Shown piece after piece: positions 34,646 to 43,717 of a stretch of 59,821 nucleotides of DNA (position 1 is its first letter; each line of letters begins with the position of its first letter). The position numbers and the translations under genes are program-made. This stretch comes from Phascolarctobacterium sp. (GTDB taxonomy: Bacteria; Bacillota; Negativicutes; Acidaminococcales; Acidaminococcaceae): the NCBI GenBank assembly GCA_020024105.1, contig JAHHUH010000010.1, positions 1-59,821 of the forward strand. Direction: 5' to 3'. The notes beneath the pieces are model-generated. The model ran no database searches, was not told where the DNA came from, and saw only the letters and a list, made by a program, of their open reading frames with translations.

Positions 34646-35752
34646 GTGAGTACAAATTTAGAAGTTGGTATTGTCGGCTTGCCTAACGTAGGCAAGAGTA
34701 CCTTGTTTAATGCAATTACTAAGGCAGGTGCGGAGGCTGCGAACTATCCCTTCTGCACTATCGAACCCAACGTAGGTGTTGTAGATGTTCCCGACCATCG
34801 TCTGGACGTTTTAAGTGATATGTTTAATTCTAAAAAAATTGTACCGGCGGCTATGCGCTTTGTCGATATTGCCGGTCTGGTTAAGGGGGCCTCCAAGGGT
34901 GAAGGCCTGGGTAATAAATTTCTCGCCCATATCCGTGAGGTGGACGCTATTGCCCAAGTGGTACGCTGCTTTGAGGATGGCAATATTACCCACGTTGAAG
35001 GTAGCATTGATCCCCTGCGTGATATTGAAATTATCAATACCGAATTGTGCTTGGCCGATATGGAAAGCGTTGAAAAACGTCTGGAACGCGTAGAAAAATT
35101 ATTAAAAGCCCATGAGAAGAAAGCTCCCTTCGAAAAGGCCACCCTGCAGAAGGTGTTGGAACAATTAGGAGAGGCTGTACCCGTCCGTCGTATGGAGCTG
35201 GATAATGATGAGAAGGAAGTTTTACGTGAGCTCCAATTATTGACTATGAAGCCTGTGCTTTATGTCACTAACGTAGCTGAAAGCGAAGTAGCAGACTGTT
35301 CCAACAATGCCTATGTTCAGGCAGTGGAAAAATATGCTGCTGAAGAAAACGCAGAGGTTATCGTAGTTTCCGCTAAGATGGAAAGTGAAATTGCCGAACT
35401 GCCTGATGATGAAGCAAAGGAATTTTTGGAAATGGCTGGTTTACAGGAAACTGGTCTGGACCGTCTTATCAAGGCAGGCTTTAAACTTTTAGGCCTGATG
35501 ACCTACCTGACTGCCGGTGAAATGGAATCCCGTGCCTGGACTATTACCTGTGGCACTAAGGCACCTCAGGCAGCTGGTAAAATCCACACTGACTTTGAAC
35601 GTGGTTTTATTCGTGCTGAGGTTGTTTCCTATGATGACCTGGTTGCCTGCGGTAGCAAGAGTGCAGCTCGAGACAAGGGTCTGGTACGCTTGGAAGGCAA
35701 GGACTATGTTATGCAGGATGGCGACGTAGTAGAATTCCGCTTCAATGTTTAA
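34646..35752 (+). CDS. ychF: ribosome-binding ATPase YchF (OLA1 family)
   Basis: 368 residues. G1 is GLPNVGKSTLFNAIT near residue 9, G3 is DIAGLVKGASKGEGLG, and the G4 position reads TNVAESE, the altered motif that gives this Obg-related family ATP preference. The C-terminal TGS domain includes GTKAPQAAGKIHTDFERGFI and ends in DVVEFRFNV. The start is a GTG after GAGGAGA. Length and motifs are normal. Confidence 0.96.
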   Translation: MSTNLEVGIVGLPNVGKSTLFNAITKAGAEAANYPFCTIEPNVGVVDVPDHRLDVLSDMFNSKKIVPAAMRFVDIAGLVKGASKGEGLGNKFLAHIREVDAIAQVVRCFEDGNITHVEGSIDPLRDIEIINTELCLADMESVEKRLERVEKLLKAHEKKAPFEKATLQKVLEQLGEAVPVRRMELDNDEKEVLRELQLLTMKPVLYVTNVAESEVADCSNNAYVQAVEKYAAEENAEVIVVSAKMESEIAELPDDEAKEFLEMAGLQETGLDRLIKAGFKLLGLMTYLTAGEMESRAWTITCGTKAPQAAGKIHTDFERGFIRAEVVSYDDLVACGSKSAARDKGLVRLEGKDYVMQDGDVVEFRFNV

Positions 35753-35772
35753 TTACAGCTTCAAATAAATCT

Positions 35773-35808
35773 AAGGACTCCTTCCCAATACGGCAGGAGT
35801 CCTTTTTT
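35773..35808 (+). terminator. ychF terminator
   Basis: AAGGACTCCT/AGGAGTCCTT stem with 12-base loop and T-tract. Confidence 0.85.
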
Positions 35809-35878
35809 GTTAGGATATTTTCCTGTTTCTTTTTTAGTTATGATTTGGTAAAATAGTAGCTACGAGAGAAGGGGTAGA

Positions 35879-36655
35879 ATGCTATTTGATACACATATGC
35901 ATTGTGAGTATTCCTGTGATAGTCATCAGACCATACAGGAAGCTATTGCTGAAGGTTTAGCTAAAAATATAGGGGTTACAATTACGGAGCATTGGGATTA
36001 TGACTATCCGACCAATCCGGAGGCCTTTCTGTTTGACAGGGAGGCTTATTTTACCGAAATTATGCCTCTTCGTAATGAACGAGTACTAGTAGGTATCGAG
36101 ATGGGAATGCAGCCCCATATCATTCAGGAAAATAAAGCCCTGGTAGCTGCCCACCCCTACGATTACGTACTGGCCTCCATCCATTGTGTCGGTGGCCGTG
36201 ATTTGTACGAGCCTACCTGTTATATCGGCAAGACAAAGGAAGAAGCCGTGCGTGAGTATTTGCGGGAAGCGATTTTCTGTATGGAGGAGCAGGGAGATTT
36301 TGATTCCCTGGCCCATCTGGATTATCCCTGCCGCTATTGGCCGTATGAGGATAAGGAGCTGCGCCTGGACATAGCACCGAATTTGTTTGATGAATTTTTT
36401 CTGACTGCGATCCGGCTACAAAAGCCCCTGGAAATTAATACCCGACGTTTGGATAATTCTGAGAGCGTAGCGGCCTTACAGATTATTTATCAACGTTATG
36501 CTCAGCTGGGGGGGAGCTATTGTACCCTCGGTAGTGATGCTCATTATCGTGAACATGTTGGTCGTCGTTTAGCTACTGCTTTGGCAATAGCTAAGAAAGC
36601 TGGTTTACAGCCCGTATATTTTCGTGAACGGGAAATGCAGCTGATGGAGGTTTAG
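35879..36655 (+). CDS. PHP-domain phosphatase, histidinol-phosphatase (HisK/HisJ) family
   Basis: 258 residues. Metal-ligand motifs of the PHP fold are present: DTHMHCEYSCDS at the N terminus, ITEHWDYD near 36, and GSDAHYREHVGRRL near 217. It is of the HisJ type that dephosphorylates histidinol phosphate, but no other his gene is nearby, so another phosphoester is possible. The ATG follows GAGAAGGGG. It is co-directional with the FAH gene, which starts four bases after its stop. Confidence 0.82.
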   Translation: MLFDTHMHCEYSCDSHQTIQEAIAEGLAKNIGVTITEHWDYDYPTNPEAFLFDREAYFTEIMPLRNERVLVGIEMGMQPHIIQENKALVAAHPYDYVLASIHCVGGRDLYEPTCYIGKTKEEAVREYLREAIFCMEEQGDFDSLAHLDYPCRYWPYEDKELRLDIAPNLFDEFFLTAIRLQKPLEINTRRLDNSESVAALQIIYQRYAQLGGSYCTLGSDAHYREHVGRRLATALAIAKKAGLQPVYFREREMQLMEV

Positions 36656-36658
36656 AAG

Positions 36659-37423
36659 ATGAAATGTGTGCGCTTTGAAAATAAAAGAACGGGTACTAAG
36701 CATATCGGTATCCTGGAAGGGGAGGTTATCCATGGCGTCTATGGCAGTATTGATACCTACTGGCGTATTACCGGTGATACCTTTGCTTTGAAGGACATAC
36801 AATTATTAGCTCCCTGTGTACCCAAGCAGATAATCTGCGTCAGCTTTAATTATCAGGCCCATGCCGAGGAATGTGGAGCGGAGATTACTCCCGAACCCAG
36901 TATTTTTGGTAAGGCCGCCCATACTGTTATCGGTACGGATGCCCATATAATCTGTCCCCAGGAGGTCAAGGATTTGGGCTATGGTGCCGAGCTGGCAGTA
37001 GTTGTAAAAAAAAGAATGAAGAACGTAAAGGTGGAGGATGTACCCAAATACATTTTGGGCTATACCTGTGCCAATGATATTACTGCCAGGGATATTCAGC
37101 GGAAGGAAAGCCAATGGCTGCGTTGTAAGTCCTTTGATACCTTCTGTCCTCTAGGGCCTTGGCTGGAAACAGAGCTGGACCCTTCCAACATCGAAATTAA
37201 GCTGAGTGTTAATGGTGAGGTAAAGCAGTGTGCCCGTACCAGTGAAATGCTTTATAATGCTTATGAAATTTTAAGCTATATTTCCCATAGTATTACTCTG
37301 GATGCCGGGGATTTAGTTTTGACCGGTACTCCCGTAGGCTCTGGCAGCCTGCATGTGGGGGATGAGGTAACTGTGGAAATTGAAGGCATTGGCAAGATTA
37401 GTAATCGTGTGACCAGAGCATAG
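36659..37423 (+). CDS. fumarylacetoacetate hydrolase family protein
   Basis: 254 residues, the size of the bacterial FAHD1/YcgM group (acylpyruvate hydrolases, oxaloacetate decarboxylases, 2-hydroxyhepta-diene-dioate isomerases). The core includes PKQIICVSFNYQAHAEE, the metal-binding YGAELAVVVKK and GYTCANDITARDIQ, and the tail LTGTPVGSGSLHVGDEV. The gene forms a tight pair with the PHP phosphatase. The exact substrate is not readable from sequence. Confidence 0.87.
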   Translation: MKCVRFENKRTGTKHIGILEGEVIHGVYGSIDTYWRITGDTFALKDIQLLAPCVPKQIICVSFNYQAHAEECGAEITPEPSIFGKAAHTVIGTDAHIICPQEVKDLGYGAELAVVVKKRMKNVKVEDVPKYILGYTCANDITARDIQRKESQWLRCKSFDTFCPLGPWLETELDPSNIEIKLSVNGEVKQCARTSEMLYNAYEILSYISHSITLDAGDLVLTGTPVGSGSLHVGDEVTVEIEGIGKISNRVTRA

Positions 37424-37430
37424 TAATAGC

Positions 37431-37458
37431 CCTGATACTGTAAGGTATCAGGGTCCTT
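37431..37458 (+). terminator. terminator of the PHP-FAH pair
   Basis: CCCTGATAC/GTATCAGGG stem followed by TCCTTTT. Confidence 0.8.
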
Positions 37459-37497
37459 TTAACTTTTATAGTTAAAAATAAGAGAGGAGGAATATGT

Positions 37498-38836
37498 ATG
37501 CTACTAGATATGACGGAGGAAAAACCTCTGAAGTTGATGATACCCTTTATGCTACCCATATTGCTAGGTAATATTTTTCAGCAGTTTTATAATATTGCGG
37601 ACGTTATCATTGTCGGTCGAACTATCGGTGTGGAGGCTTTGGCGGCAGTAGGTACTGTTTCGCCTCTCTTTTTTATGCAGGTAGTGTTAACCATCGGCAT
37701 GAGCAATGGCTTTACCGTGGTTACAGGACAGCGTTATGGTGCAGGGAATATGGCTGGTGTAAGACGTAGTGTTGCCGCCAGCATCGTGCTCAGTATAGGC
37801 TCTGATGCTTTTTATGGTCAAAAATATTGATTGGCTGATGGAGCTGATGAATGTTCCACCAGTGTTGATAGCCTATGCCAAGGCTTATATTATGGTTATT
37901 ACCTATGGTCTGGCAGCTATGATGGGCTATAATCTACTTTCTAGTATTCTTCGTTCTTTAGGAGATAGCAAAACTCCCTTGTATTTTTTGATTATTTCCT
38001 CCCTGGTCAATATTCTGTTGGCCTTGGCTTTCATTCTCTGGCTGGGCTGGGGCGTCCCCGGTAGCGCTATAGCCATGGTGGTGGCCCAGGCGCTTTCTGC
38101 GGTGCTCTGTCTGGTGTATGTTTATTATAGGTTTCCCCAGCTTCACCTACAGTGGCAGGACTGGTATCTGGATTGGAGGGAGGCCTGGAAGCATTTACGC
38201 ATGGGATTGCCCATGTCTTTTCAGTTTGTAGTGATGGGCTTAAGCATTATGGTTTTGCAGATGGTCTGCAATAGGTTTGAACCGGAAATTATTGCCGGTT
38301 TTACTGCGGCTGTCCGGGTGGAGCAGCTGGCTCTGCAGCCTATGCTTTCCTTCGGTATTTTTATGGCTGTTTATACGGCCCAAAACTTTGGGGCAAAATG
38401 CTTTCAACGGATTCGGGAGGGCATCAAAACTTGTTCCCTGCTTTCCTTGGGCTTTAGTGCCTGCGCCATGGTAGCTTTAGCTTTGGTGGGACAGAGGATA
38501 GTGGGTGTTTTTATTGAAAATTCCTCCCCGGTAGTTTTGGAAGCTGCCTATACCTACATTTTCTATACTGTGCCTGCCTATTTTTTCTTAAGTCAGATTT
38601 TTATTTATCGTAATGCCTGTCAGGGCATGGGTATAGCCCTCATTCCTTTTTTTGCCGGCTGTGTAGAGCTGGCGGCCCGTTCCTGGGGCGCGCTGCAGTT
38701 TAACAATTATTGGGGTTTTAAGGGACTTTGTCTGGCATCGCCCCTTTCCTGGCTTTCCTGTGCAATCTTTGTTTTTATCAGCTACCGTTATTTTATTACT
38801 GTTCTAGAAAAGAAATGGCAATCCCATAAGGCATAA
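37498..38836 (+). pseudogene. MATE-family exporter with frameshift
   Basis: The first frame (MTEEKPLKLMIPFMLPILLG, then QQFYNIADVIIVGRTIGVEA) is the MATE N terminus and ends at 37830 after SIVLSIG. A second frame resumes immediately (LMLFMVKNIDWLMELMNVPP) and runs to a normal C terminus at 38836. Combined length is about 446 codons with a net +1 base, as expected for one small indel near 37800 in a typical MATE of 440-460 residues. It may be a true pseudogene or a sequencing error. A good GAGGAGG precedes the ATG. Confidence 0.87.
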
Positions 38837-38840
38837 AAAA

Positions 38841-38879
38841 TGCACCTGGTATCTTAGGATACCAGGTGCATTAGTTTTT
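38841..38879. terminator. bidirectional terminator
   Basis: Perfect 13-base-pair stem TGCACCTGGTATC/GATACCAGGTGCA with TTAG loop, A-run on the left and T-run on the right. It separates the convergent MATE and HemL-like genes. Confidence 0.88.
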
Positions 38880-38883
38880 TATA

Positions 38884-39735
38884 CTAGCGACAGCGGCTGC
38901 AAGCCAGCTCCGTCTTTTGTAAAAATTCTTCAATAGCTTCCGCAGTAATGCTGGGAGGAAGAATATTGGTGGTAAATTGACTTTCCGGTAATTGGATATT
39001 CTGTTCTAAAAGCTCCTGACAGAAGCGACTGTACAGCTTGGGATCACAAAGACCGTAGTCGGCATAATCCTCTAAGGGGCGTTCACTCATATAAATGCTG
39101 TAAAGCGTACCTAGACGATGAATTTGCAGGGGCAGCTGTTGTTGACGGGCCAGACGTTCCAAACCACCGCTCAGGATGGCTGTCAGGCTTTCCAGATCAT
39201 AATGCTGCTCCGGTGTCAGCATTTCGTCAGCAAAGCTTTCTTCCTGCAGGGGCAGCGGCAGGGGCAGCAATTCGGTTTTGCTTAATAGCAGATTTCTGTA
39301 ACAGGTCAGCTGGGGCTCCACCTCGTAGAGGGTTTGGGCACCACCTAGGGATGCCTGAAAAAGAGTGGTGGTTTCATCAAAGAAGAGCCAAAAGTTCTGC
39401 TCCTGGGCAATACGGCTGACCTCCTCCAGATAACCGTAATGGGGTAGGATTAAGCCCTGTACCGTGGGGACGGGCTCCAGGAGGAAGGCGGCAATCTGCC
39501 CTTCATATTCCTGGCAGAGCTCCTCCAGAGCGGACACGTCATTATAGGGCAGGGTGAGAAGGGACATGTCTGCCAAAGTCGGGTAGCTGGTACCCTCCAG
39601 TGTGAGGATATATTCTTTATGTGTGGCTTCCTGGGCTAATTGCAGACCCTGCTTAAGGGCGGACTGGTAGTCGGCACAGGTGAGATAGCTTTGTGTGGGT
39701 GGTAAAAGCTTGTTTAATAAATTTGCTGTATCCAT
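38884..39735 (-). CDS. shrunken HemL-like (class III aminotransferase) protein lacking the PLP lysine
   Basis: 283 residues against about 430 for glutamate-1-semialdehyde aminomutase. Recognisable HemL segments in order: TLPYNDVSALEELCQEYEGQ, IAAFLLEPV, FLE-type YGYLEEVSRIAQEQNFWLFF, DETTTLFQASLGGAQTLYEV, QIHRLGTLYSIYMSE, PLEDYADYGL and the QLPESQFTTNIL region. About 100 N-terminal residues, the YHGHAD-type region and the GGG loop are missing. Where HemL has TCLGK (PLP lysine) this protein has TCYRN. The frame is open and has AAAGGAG before its ATG, so it may be expressed as a non-enzymatic protein. A decaying gene is the alternative. Confidence 0.7.
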   Translation of the reverse strand: MDTANLLNKLLPPTQSYLTCADYQSALKQGLQLAQEATHKEYILTLEGTSYPTLADMSLLTLPYNDVSALEELCQEYEGQIAAFLLEPVPTVQGLILPHYGYLEEVSRIAQEQNFWLFFDETTTLFQASLGGAQTLYEVEPQLTCYRNLLLSKTELLPLPLPLQEESFADEMLTPEQHYDLESLTAILSGGLERLARQQQLPLQIHRLGTLYSIYMSERPLEDYADYGLCDPKLYSRFCQELLEQNIQLPESQFTTNILPPSITAEAIEEFLQKTELACSRCR

Positions 39736-39836
39736 GGTAAGCTCCTTTCTTAAGCTTTGTTTTCTTCAATCATAGCACATTTTTTTAGTAAATATCAAAG
39801 AAGTTTACCTAAAAAGCCTGCTTTTAGTAAGAATAA

Positions 39837-39865
39837 TTTACAATTACTATGGTAGATGTTACAAT
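39837..39865 (+). promoter_or_regulatory. dha operon promoter
   Basis: -35 TTTACA (39837-39842), 17-base spacer, -10 TACAAT (39860-39865), 33 bases before dhaL. Confidence 0.75.
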
Positions 39866-39897
39866 GTGGCTAAGAATAAGTTTGGCGAGGTGATAAA

Positions 39898-40515
39898 ATG
39901 TTGACCTTAGAACTTTTAGAAAAAATGCTTTTAGTAGCTGCGGAAGAGCTGAAGGCAAATACTACCTATTTATGTGAGCTGGATAGTGTGGCCGGTGATG
40001 GTGACCATGGTATTACAGTGGGAAAAATGGCAGAGGCTATGAAGCAGAGGGTGGAGGCTCACGCCAGTGAGGACCTTAACGGACTGCTGGACGACTTGGG
40101 TATGACCTTTATGAATATTAATGGTGGTAGTGCAGGTCCTCTCTGGGGTACTATTTTTTCTGGTCTGGCGGATGCTGTGGAGCCAGGAGTAACTGCCGTG
40201 GAGGCCGAAGGGCTGCGTAAAATGTTTGCTCAGGCCAAGGAGGATTTCATGGATATTTCCAAGGCTAAGCCTGGGGACAAAACCATGGTGGATGCGCTGT
40301 ATCCTGCATTGGAAGCAGGCATGGCAGCTACTGCCGACCTGCAGGCAACCATGCAAGCTGTGGCAGCTGTCGCTGTTAAGGGGGCTGAAGCTACTGCCGC
40401 TATGGTAGCTAAATTTGGCCGTGCTAAAAATGTTGGTGAGCTTAGCCTAGGGACGAAGGATCCCGGTGCCGTATCTATATCCATATTATTTTCTGCTATG
40501 GCAAAGGCTTTGTAA
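39898..40515 (+). CDS. dhaL: dihydroxyacetone kinase subunit DhaL
   Basis: 205 residues. The nucleotide-binding helical-barrel subunit is recognised by LDSVAGDGDHGITVGKMAEA near residue 25, containing the three Mg-binding aspartates, and by the C-terminal GRAKNVGELSLGTKDPGAVS. It transfers phosphate to the substrate held by DhaK. The order dhaL-dhaK with a 24-base gap indicates an operon. No DhaM phosphotransferase subunit is present in the window, so the donor is unresolved. Confidence 0.92.
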   Translation: MLTLELLEKMLLVAAEELKANTTYLCELDSVAGDGDHGITVGKMAEAMKQRVEAHASEDLNGLLDDLGMTFMNINGGSAGPLWGTIFSGLADAVEPGVTAVEAEGLRKMFAQAKEDFMDISKAKPGDKTMVDALYPALEAGMAATADLQATMQAVAAVAVKGAEATAAMVAKFGRAKNVGELSLGTKDPGAVSISILFSAMAKAL

Positions 40516-40539
40516 TAATTTTATCGGAGGCGACGTGAA

Positions 40540-41538
40540 ATGAAAAAATTTATCAACAATCCCGAAAACTTGACTGCTGAATTATTGGAAGGTCTGGCTT
40601 TGGCTAACCAGGATTTAATCACTTTGAAAACCGAGCACGGTAATCTGGTAGTGAATAAAAAATTGGCCGAAGCAGATCGTGTAACCATCGTTACTTTGGG
40701 TGGCACCGGTCATGAGCCTGCTATCAGCGGCTTTGTAGGTGAAGGCATGATTGATATTTCTGTAGCGGGTGATATTTTTGCGGCACCCGGTCCTCAGGCC
40801 TGTGTGGAAGCCATAAAAATGGCTGATAAGGGCCATGGCGTACTCTTTGTAGTTTTGAACCATGCTGGTGATATGCTGACTGGTAATCTGACTATGAAGC
40901 AGGTTAAAAAATTAGGTATTCCTGTAGTAAAGGTAGTAACTCAAGAGGATATTGCTAATGCTCCCCGTGAAAATGCTGAAGATCGTCGAGGTCTGGTAGG
41001 CTGCGTGCCCCTGTATAAAATCGCCGGTGCAGCTGCTGCAGCTGGCAAATCCCTGGAAAAGGTAGCTGCCATTGCTCAAAAATTTGCAGATAATATGGCA
41101 ACTATCGCCGTGGCAACCGTTGGCGCTACCCACCCTGCCAGTGGTATGCAGATTGCTACCATAGAAGCAGGTAAGATGGAAGTCGGTATGGGTCAACATG
41201 GTGAAGGTGGTGGCGGACTTCAGGATATGAAGACTGCTGACGAAACCGCTCAATTGATGCTGGAAGCTCTGTTAAAGGATTTGGACGTGAAAGCCGGCGA
41301 AAAGCTGATGGTAGTTATCAACGGCAGTGGCGCAACTACGCTGATGGAACAGCTGATTATTTTCCGTGCCTGCCATAAATTACTGGCGGCCAAGGGGATT
41401 GAAGTGGTAGCTAACATGGTAGGCGAGGTGCTAACCGTACAGGAAACTGCCGGCTTCCAGATGTTCATCGCCCGTATGGATGAAGAATTACTGGGTTACT
41501 GGAATGCTCCCTGCCGTACTCCCTATTTGAAAAAATAA
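40540..41538 (+). CDS. dhaK: dihydroxyacetone kinase subunit DhaK
   Basis: 332 residues. The substrate subunit has the family opening KKFINNPENLTAELLEGLAL, the LGGTGHEPAISGFVGEGMID loop and the covalent histidine in GMGQHGEGG near 221 (GIHGEPG in the type enzyme) that binds the carbonyl of dihydroxyacetone. The C terminus ends in the usual LDEELLGYWNAPCRTP-type region. It follows GGAGGCGACGTGAA. The paired aldolase downstream suggests that the pathway yields dihydroxyacetone phosphate or a related C3-C5 ketose phosphate. Confidence 0.93.
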   Translation: MKKFINNPENLTAELLEGLALANQDLITLKTEHGNLVVNKKLAEADRVTIVTLGGTGHEPAISGFVGEGMIDISVAGDIFAAPGPQACVEAIKMADKGHGVLFVVLNHAGDMLTGNLTMKQVKKLGIPVVKVVTQEDIANAPRENAEDRRGLVGCVPLYKIAGAAAAAGKSLEKVAAIAQKFADNMATIAVATVGATHPASGMQIATIEAGKMEVGMGQHGEGGGGLQDMKTADETAQLMLEALLKDLDVKAGEKLMVVINGSGATTLMEQLIIFRACHKLLAAKGIEVVANMVGEVLTVQETAGFQMFIARMDEELLGYWNAPCRTPYLKK

Positions 41539-41566
41539 GTTTTTCTGGATAAAGGAGGCTTTTTAA

Positions 41567-42448
41567 ATGGCTGATAAAGACGGTAATATTCTGGCGAAGG
41601 ATTACGGACTGGGGATTGCACCACCTCTGCGTCCATTCCCTGTTAAGGGTATGAGTAGTGCGGGCTGGGGCATGCAGCGCCGTTTATCCGAAATCTTTGC
41701 TGATGATGGTCGTACCATTATGCTGGCCTTTGACCATGGCTATATTTTAGGCTCCACCGCCGGTCTGGAGCGTCTGGATTTGACCATTCCCAGTATCATG
41801 GCAGACGCTGACTGCCTGATGGCCACTCGTGGTGCCTTGCGGACCTGTATTCCTGCCAACCATCGTAAGGCAGTGGCACTACGTTGTACTGCCGATGGTT
41901 CTGTGTTAAAGGACGACATGAGCAGAGGGGTGCCCGCAGTAGATGTTGAGGATGCTATTCGTCTGAATGCTTCCTGTATGGCCGTACAATGTTTTATCGG
42001 CAGTGATGGTGAGTTGGATTCACTGCGTAATTTAGCTTACTATGTCAATGCTGGCGAAAAATATAATATTCCTGTTTTGGGCGTAGTGGCAGTTGGCAAG
42101 GAAATGGAAAGAACTAGCCGCTACTTCGCCATGGCTACCAGGCTTTTGGCGGAACATGGTGCCCACATTATTAAAACCTATTATTGCGATAATTTTGAAC
42201 AGATTACAGCTGCCTGCCCGGTACCCATCGTCATTGCCGGTGGCAAAAAAATACCCGAGCGGGACGCTTTGGAAATGGCTTATCGGGCAATTAGCGAGGG
42301 TGCAGCAGGCGTGGATATGGGTCGTAACGTATTGCAGTCTGCTTGTCCCCAGGCCATGCTGAAGGCCATCCGGATGGTAGTCCATGAAGATGCTACGCCG
42401 GAGGAAGCATACCATGCCTACGAGCTGTGGCAGGAGGATCTGAAATAA
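41567..42448 (+). CDS. LsrF/DhnA-family class I aldolase or thiolase
   Basis: 293 residues, close in pattern to LsrF (3-hydroxy-5-phosphonooxypentane-2,4-dione thiolase): KDYGLGIAPP at the start, WGMQRRLSEIF, TIMLAFDHGYILGSTAGLER, the Schiff-base lysine in HIIKTYYCDNF near 200, VPIVIAGGKK and GAAGVDMGRNVLQS. In the AI-2 pathway LsrF forms dihydroxyacetone phosphate and acetyl-CoA. Here no lsr transporter, lsrK or lsrG is seen, and the gene is instead third in a dhaL-dhaK operon, so it may serve a different sugar pathway. AAAGGAGG precedes the ATG. Confidence 0.85.
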   Translation: MADKDGNILAKDYGLGIAPPLRPFPVKGMSSAGWGMQRRLSEIFADDGRTIMLAFDHGYILGSTAGLERLDLTIPSIMADADCLMATRGALRTCIPANHRKAVALRCTADGSVLKDDMSRGVPAVDVEDAIRLNASCMAVQCFIGSDGELDSLRNLAYYVNAGEKYNIPVLGVVAVGKEMERTSRYFAMATRLLAEHGAHIIKTYYCDNFEQITAACPVPIVIAGGKKIPERDALEMAYRAISEGAAGVDMGRNVLQSACPQAMLKAIRMVVHEDATPEEAYHAYELWQEDLK

Positions 42449-42538
42449 ATATCTTTTCCCGCAGTCGGTTGGGTGGTTAAGTAGCTGGCAAAAGCTCAGC
42501 AGCTTAGCTGGAGGACAGTATTTAATCTTTATTTAGGA

Positions 42539-42588
42539 AAAATCACTGTACAAAATGTTAAATTCTGTACAGTGATTTTATTTTTTTA
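42539..42588 (+). terminator. terminator of the dha operon
   Basis: Perfect 14-base-pair stem AAAATCACTGTACA/TGTACAGTGATTTT, 13-base loop, then TTTTTTT. Confidence 0.88.
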
Positions 42589-42616
42589 TAAAAAACTCAC
42601 AAAATATAAAAATTTG

Positions 42617-42645
42617 TTTACAAAATTATTAAAAACTACTACAAT
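42617..42645 (+). promoter_or_regulatory. promoter of the TrpXYZ-type ABC operon
   Basis: -35 TTTACA (42617-42622), 17-base spacer, -10 TACAAT (42640-42645), 62 bases before the binding-protein gene. Hexamers and spacing are identical to those of the dha promoter at 39837. Confidence 0.7.
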
Positions 42646-42707
42646 ATTGGCAACATAATTACAGATTACTCATAAGTAATAATGTGTAGAATGGAAGGAT
42701 GGTTATT

Positions 42708-43709
42708 ATGAGAATGACAAAGAAAATGAAGGCTTTAGCTGCAGGTATCCTGTTAACCCTAGCTATGGGGATGGTAGCAGGCTGTGGCGGCGATGCTAAA
42801 GAAAGCAAGCAGGATGGTAAAGTACAGGTTGGTATTGTACAATTAGTAGAACATACAGCTCTTGATGCTGCTAATAGGGGCTTTGTTGACGCTCTGGCAG
42901 CTAAGGGCTATAAGGAAGGCGAAAATATTGTTTATGACCGGCAGAATGCACAGGCGGACCAGTCTAATCTGCAGAATATTGCCCAACGTTTCGCCAACAA
43001 TAAAGTTAATTTGATTTGTGCCATTGCTACTCCGGCAGCACAAACAGTGGCCAATGTTACTGCGGATATTCCTATCATAGCCACAGCGGTAACAGACTAC
43101 AAGGCTGCTAAGCTGATTAAAGATAATGCTAAGCCTGGTACTAATGTTACCGGTACTACGGATATGAATCCCGTAGAGGCACAGCTGGATTTAATACTTA
43201 AGCTGGTACCCGATGCCAAGGTTATCGGTACGATTTACTGCTCCAGCGAGGTTAATTCCCAATTGCAGGTTGATGTCTTGAAGGCAGTAGCCGCGCAAAA
43301 GGGGATTACGGTTAAGGAAGCAACTGTTTCCACAGTCAATGATATTCAACAGGCTGCCAGCAGCTTAGCTGGAGAGGTACAGGCTGTTTACGTACCCACG
43401 GATAATGTACTGGCTTCTGCAATGCCCACGCTGTCAATTGTGATGGAAGAAGCTAAATTGCCAGTTGTTTGTGGCGAAGGCGGCATGGTTAAGAGTGGCG
43501 GCGTAGCAACTTTGGGGATTGACTACTACAAGCTGGGGATGCAGACTGGTGAGATGGCAGCCGAAATTTTACAAGGTAAGGCTCAGCCGGCAACCATGGC
43601 TATTCAGGCACAAAAGGATTTTAAGGTTATTGTTAATATGAAGATTGCCAAGAAGATTGGCCTGACGATTCCTGAAGAACTGTTAAAGAGTGCAGAAGTA
43701 GTAGAATAA
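42708..43709 (+). CDS. TrpX/BMP-like ABC substrate-binding lipoprotein
   Basis: 333 residues with a lipoprotein signal (lipobox MVAGC near residue 24). The mature domain has VQVGIVQLVEHTALDAANRG, a highly characteristic start of the tryptophan/tyrosine-type (DUF534, ABC_sub_bind) family, plus NLICAIATPAAQTV and AVYVPTDNVLASAMPTL. It captures an amino acid or similar small ligand outside the inner membrane. The ATG at 42708 follows GGAAGGATGG; an ATG nine bases earlier lies within that site. Confidence 0.88.
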   Translation: MRMTKKMKALAAGILLTLAMGMVAGCGGDAKESKQDGKVQVGIVQLVEHTALDAANRGFVDALAAKGYKEGENIVYDRQNAQADQSNLQNIAQRFANNKVNLICAIATPAAQTVANVTADIPIIATAVTDYKAAKLIKDNAKPGTNVTGTTDMNPVEAQLDLILKLVPDAKVIGTIYCSSEVNSQLQVDVLKAVAAQKGITVKEATVSTVNDIQQAASSLAGEVQAVYVPTDNVLASAMPTLSIVMEEAKLPVVCGEGGMVKSGGVATLGIDYYKLGMQTGEMAAEILQGKAQPATMAIQAQKDFKVIVNMKIAKKIGLTIPEELLKSAEVVE

Positions 43710-43717
43710 GAATTATT

